Assembly: GCA_018648805.1 (NCBI GenBank)
Contig: JABGQM010000012.1
Span: forward strand, 24,397 to 88,396
DNA: 64,000 bases
Direction: 5' to 3'
Source: Verrucomicrobiota bacterium
Lineage (GTDB): Bacteria; Verrucomicrobiota; Kiritimatiellia; UBA8416; JABMPJ01
Positions 63,843 to 64,000 of the stretch are shown in pieces. Position 1 is the first letter of the stretch, and each line of letters opens with the position of its first letter. Made by a program: the position numbers and the translations under genes. The notes under the pieces were generated by a model. The model was not told the origin of the DNA and made no database searches. It was given only the letters and a program-made list of their open reading frames with translations.

Positions 63843-64000
63843 ATGAATAACACACTTGCAGAACCAACAGTCAGACAGGAATTCCTCGCTCCACTAGCTG
63901 CGGCTTTGAGTCGCTCAACACACACCAGAAATTGCCCCGGCTACACCGACGGCCAACACCTCGAGTCAGGAGTCGGGCGGGTGCTCGACCATAGCGTTAG
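63843..64000 (+). CDS. Partial ORF at right edge, unknown
   Basis: An open frame of 52 complete codons running off the window (MNNTLAEPTVRQEFLAPLAA..., then CPGYTDGQHLESGVGRVLDH). No stop occurs. No family is recognised; an insertion-sequence or hypothetical origin is possible. Support is the promoter-like sequence upstream and sensible composition. Confidence 0.35.
   Translation, partial: MNNTLAEPTVRQEFLAPLAAALSRSTHTRNCPGYTDGQHLESGVGRVLDHSV

Noticed and set aside
63665..63925. An 86-codon minus-strand frame near the right edge
   Set aside because: Low-complexity translation, no ribosome-binding site, and it overlaps a better-supported plus-strand start with promoter-like sequence.

Overview
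The window reads as chromosomal DNA of a Gram-negative, GC-rich bacterium of the PVC superphylum, most likely Kiritimatiellota or a close Verrucomicrobiota/Lentisphaerota relative. The envelope genes (omptin-like protease, beta-barrels, lipoproteins, murA) show an outer membrane. A GxxExxY protein, a MurA with Asp in place of the catalytic Cys (as in chlamydiae) and many palindromic intergenic repeats built from ACGGAT, ACGGAA or CCAACATC units fit that group. The assignment is inference; no rRNA is present.

Layout. 1-4.5 kb (minus strand): rsmI (cut by the left edge), hflX, a small protein, a STAS antagonist and a membrane PAS-PP2C phosphatase, the last two a likely partner-switch pair. 4.7-9 kb: a sugar nucleotidyltransferase, HU, a DUF362 protein and an MscS channel with a cyclic-nucleotide-binding domain. 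9-16 kb (minus): omptin-like protease, giant secreted subtilase, apt and a response regulator. 16.3-18 kb: tRNA-Asn followed by a low-GC Fic gene, probably acquired. 18-26 kb (plus): PfkB kinase, MORN lipoprotein, lon, pdxB and three poorly known proteins. 26-32.5 kb: an ebo-type cluster (TatD-like, UbiA-like, phosphodiesterase-like, DHQ-synthase-like and EboE-like genes) with a divergent O-methyltransferase; no EboA was recognised.

32.5-38 kb holds mnmE and mnmG and is the most unusual part. A GxxExxY nuclease-like gene lies between them inside about 35-bp inverted repeats. mnmG carries an in-frame insertion of about 65 codons with two perfect parS palindromes and a palindromic repeat. Repeat arms also supply its 3' end. 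38-44.9 kb: alr, a fused glycosyltransferase, a nucleotidase, a thioredoxin-like membrane protein, a caspase-like protein, a beta-barrel, a lipoprotein and an epimerase. 45-49.4 kb (minus): an amino-sugar operon (NahK-like kinase, ROK protein, PIG-L deacetylase, NagB) and tRNA-Gln. 49.5-52.6 kb: dnaN and dnaA, with origin candidates on both sides of dnaA. DnaA has an atypical DNA-recognition loop. 52.6-60.4 kb: a TerB-like protein, a Spy-like gene broken by a 214-bp MITE with a 12-bp target duplication, murA, tkt and ppdK. 60.4-64 kb is accessory: a VapBC pair, a DUF4062/ATP-binding protein and unknown ORFs.

The dominant theme is a dense set of interacting short repeats. Three arm families (A/A', B, C) and one terminal-inverted-repeat family (GAATGGCRCTTRG) recur between genes. 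In several places they run into coding sequence and provide stop codons, a start codon or internal peptide. No CRISPR array or prophage was seen.
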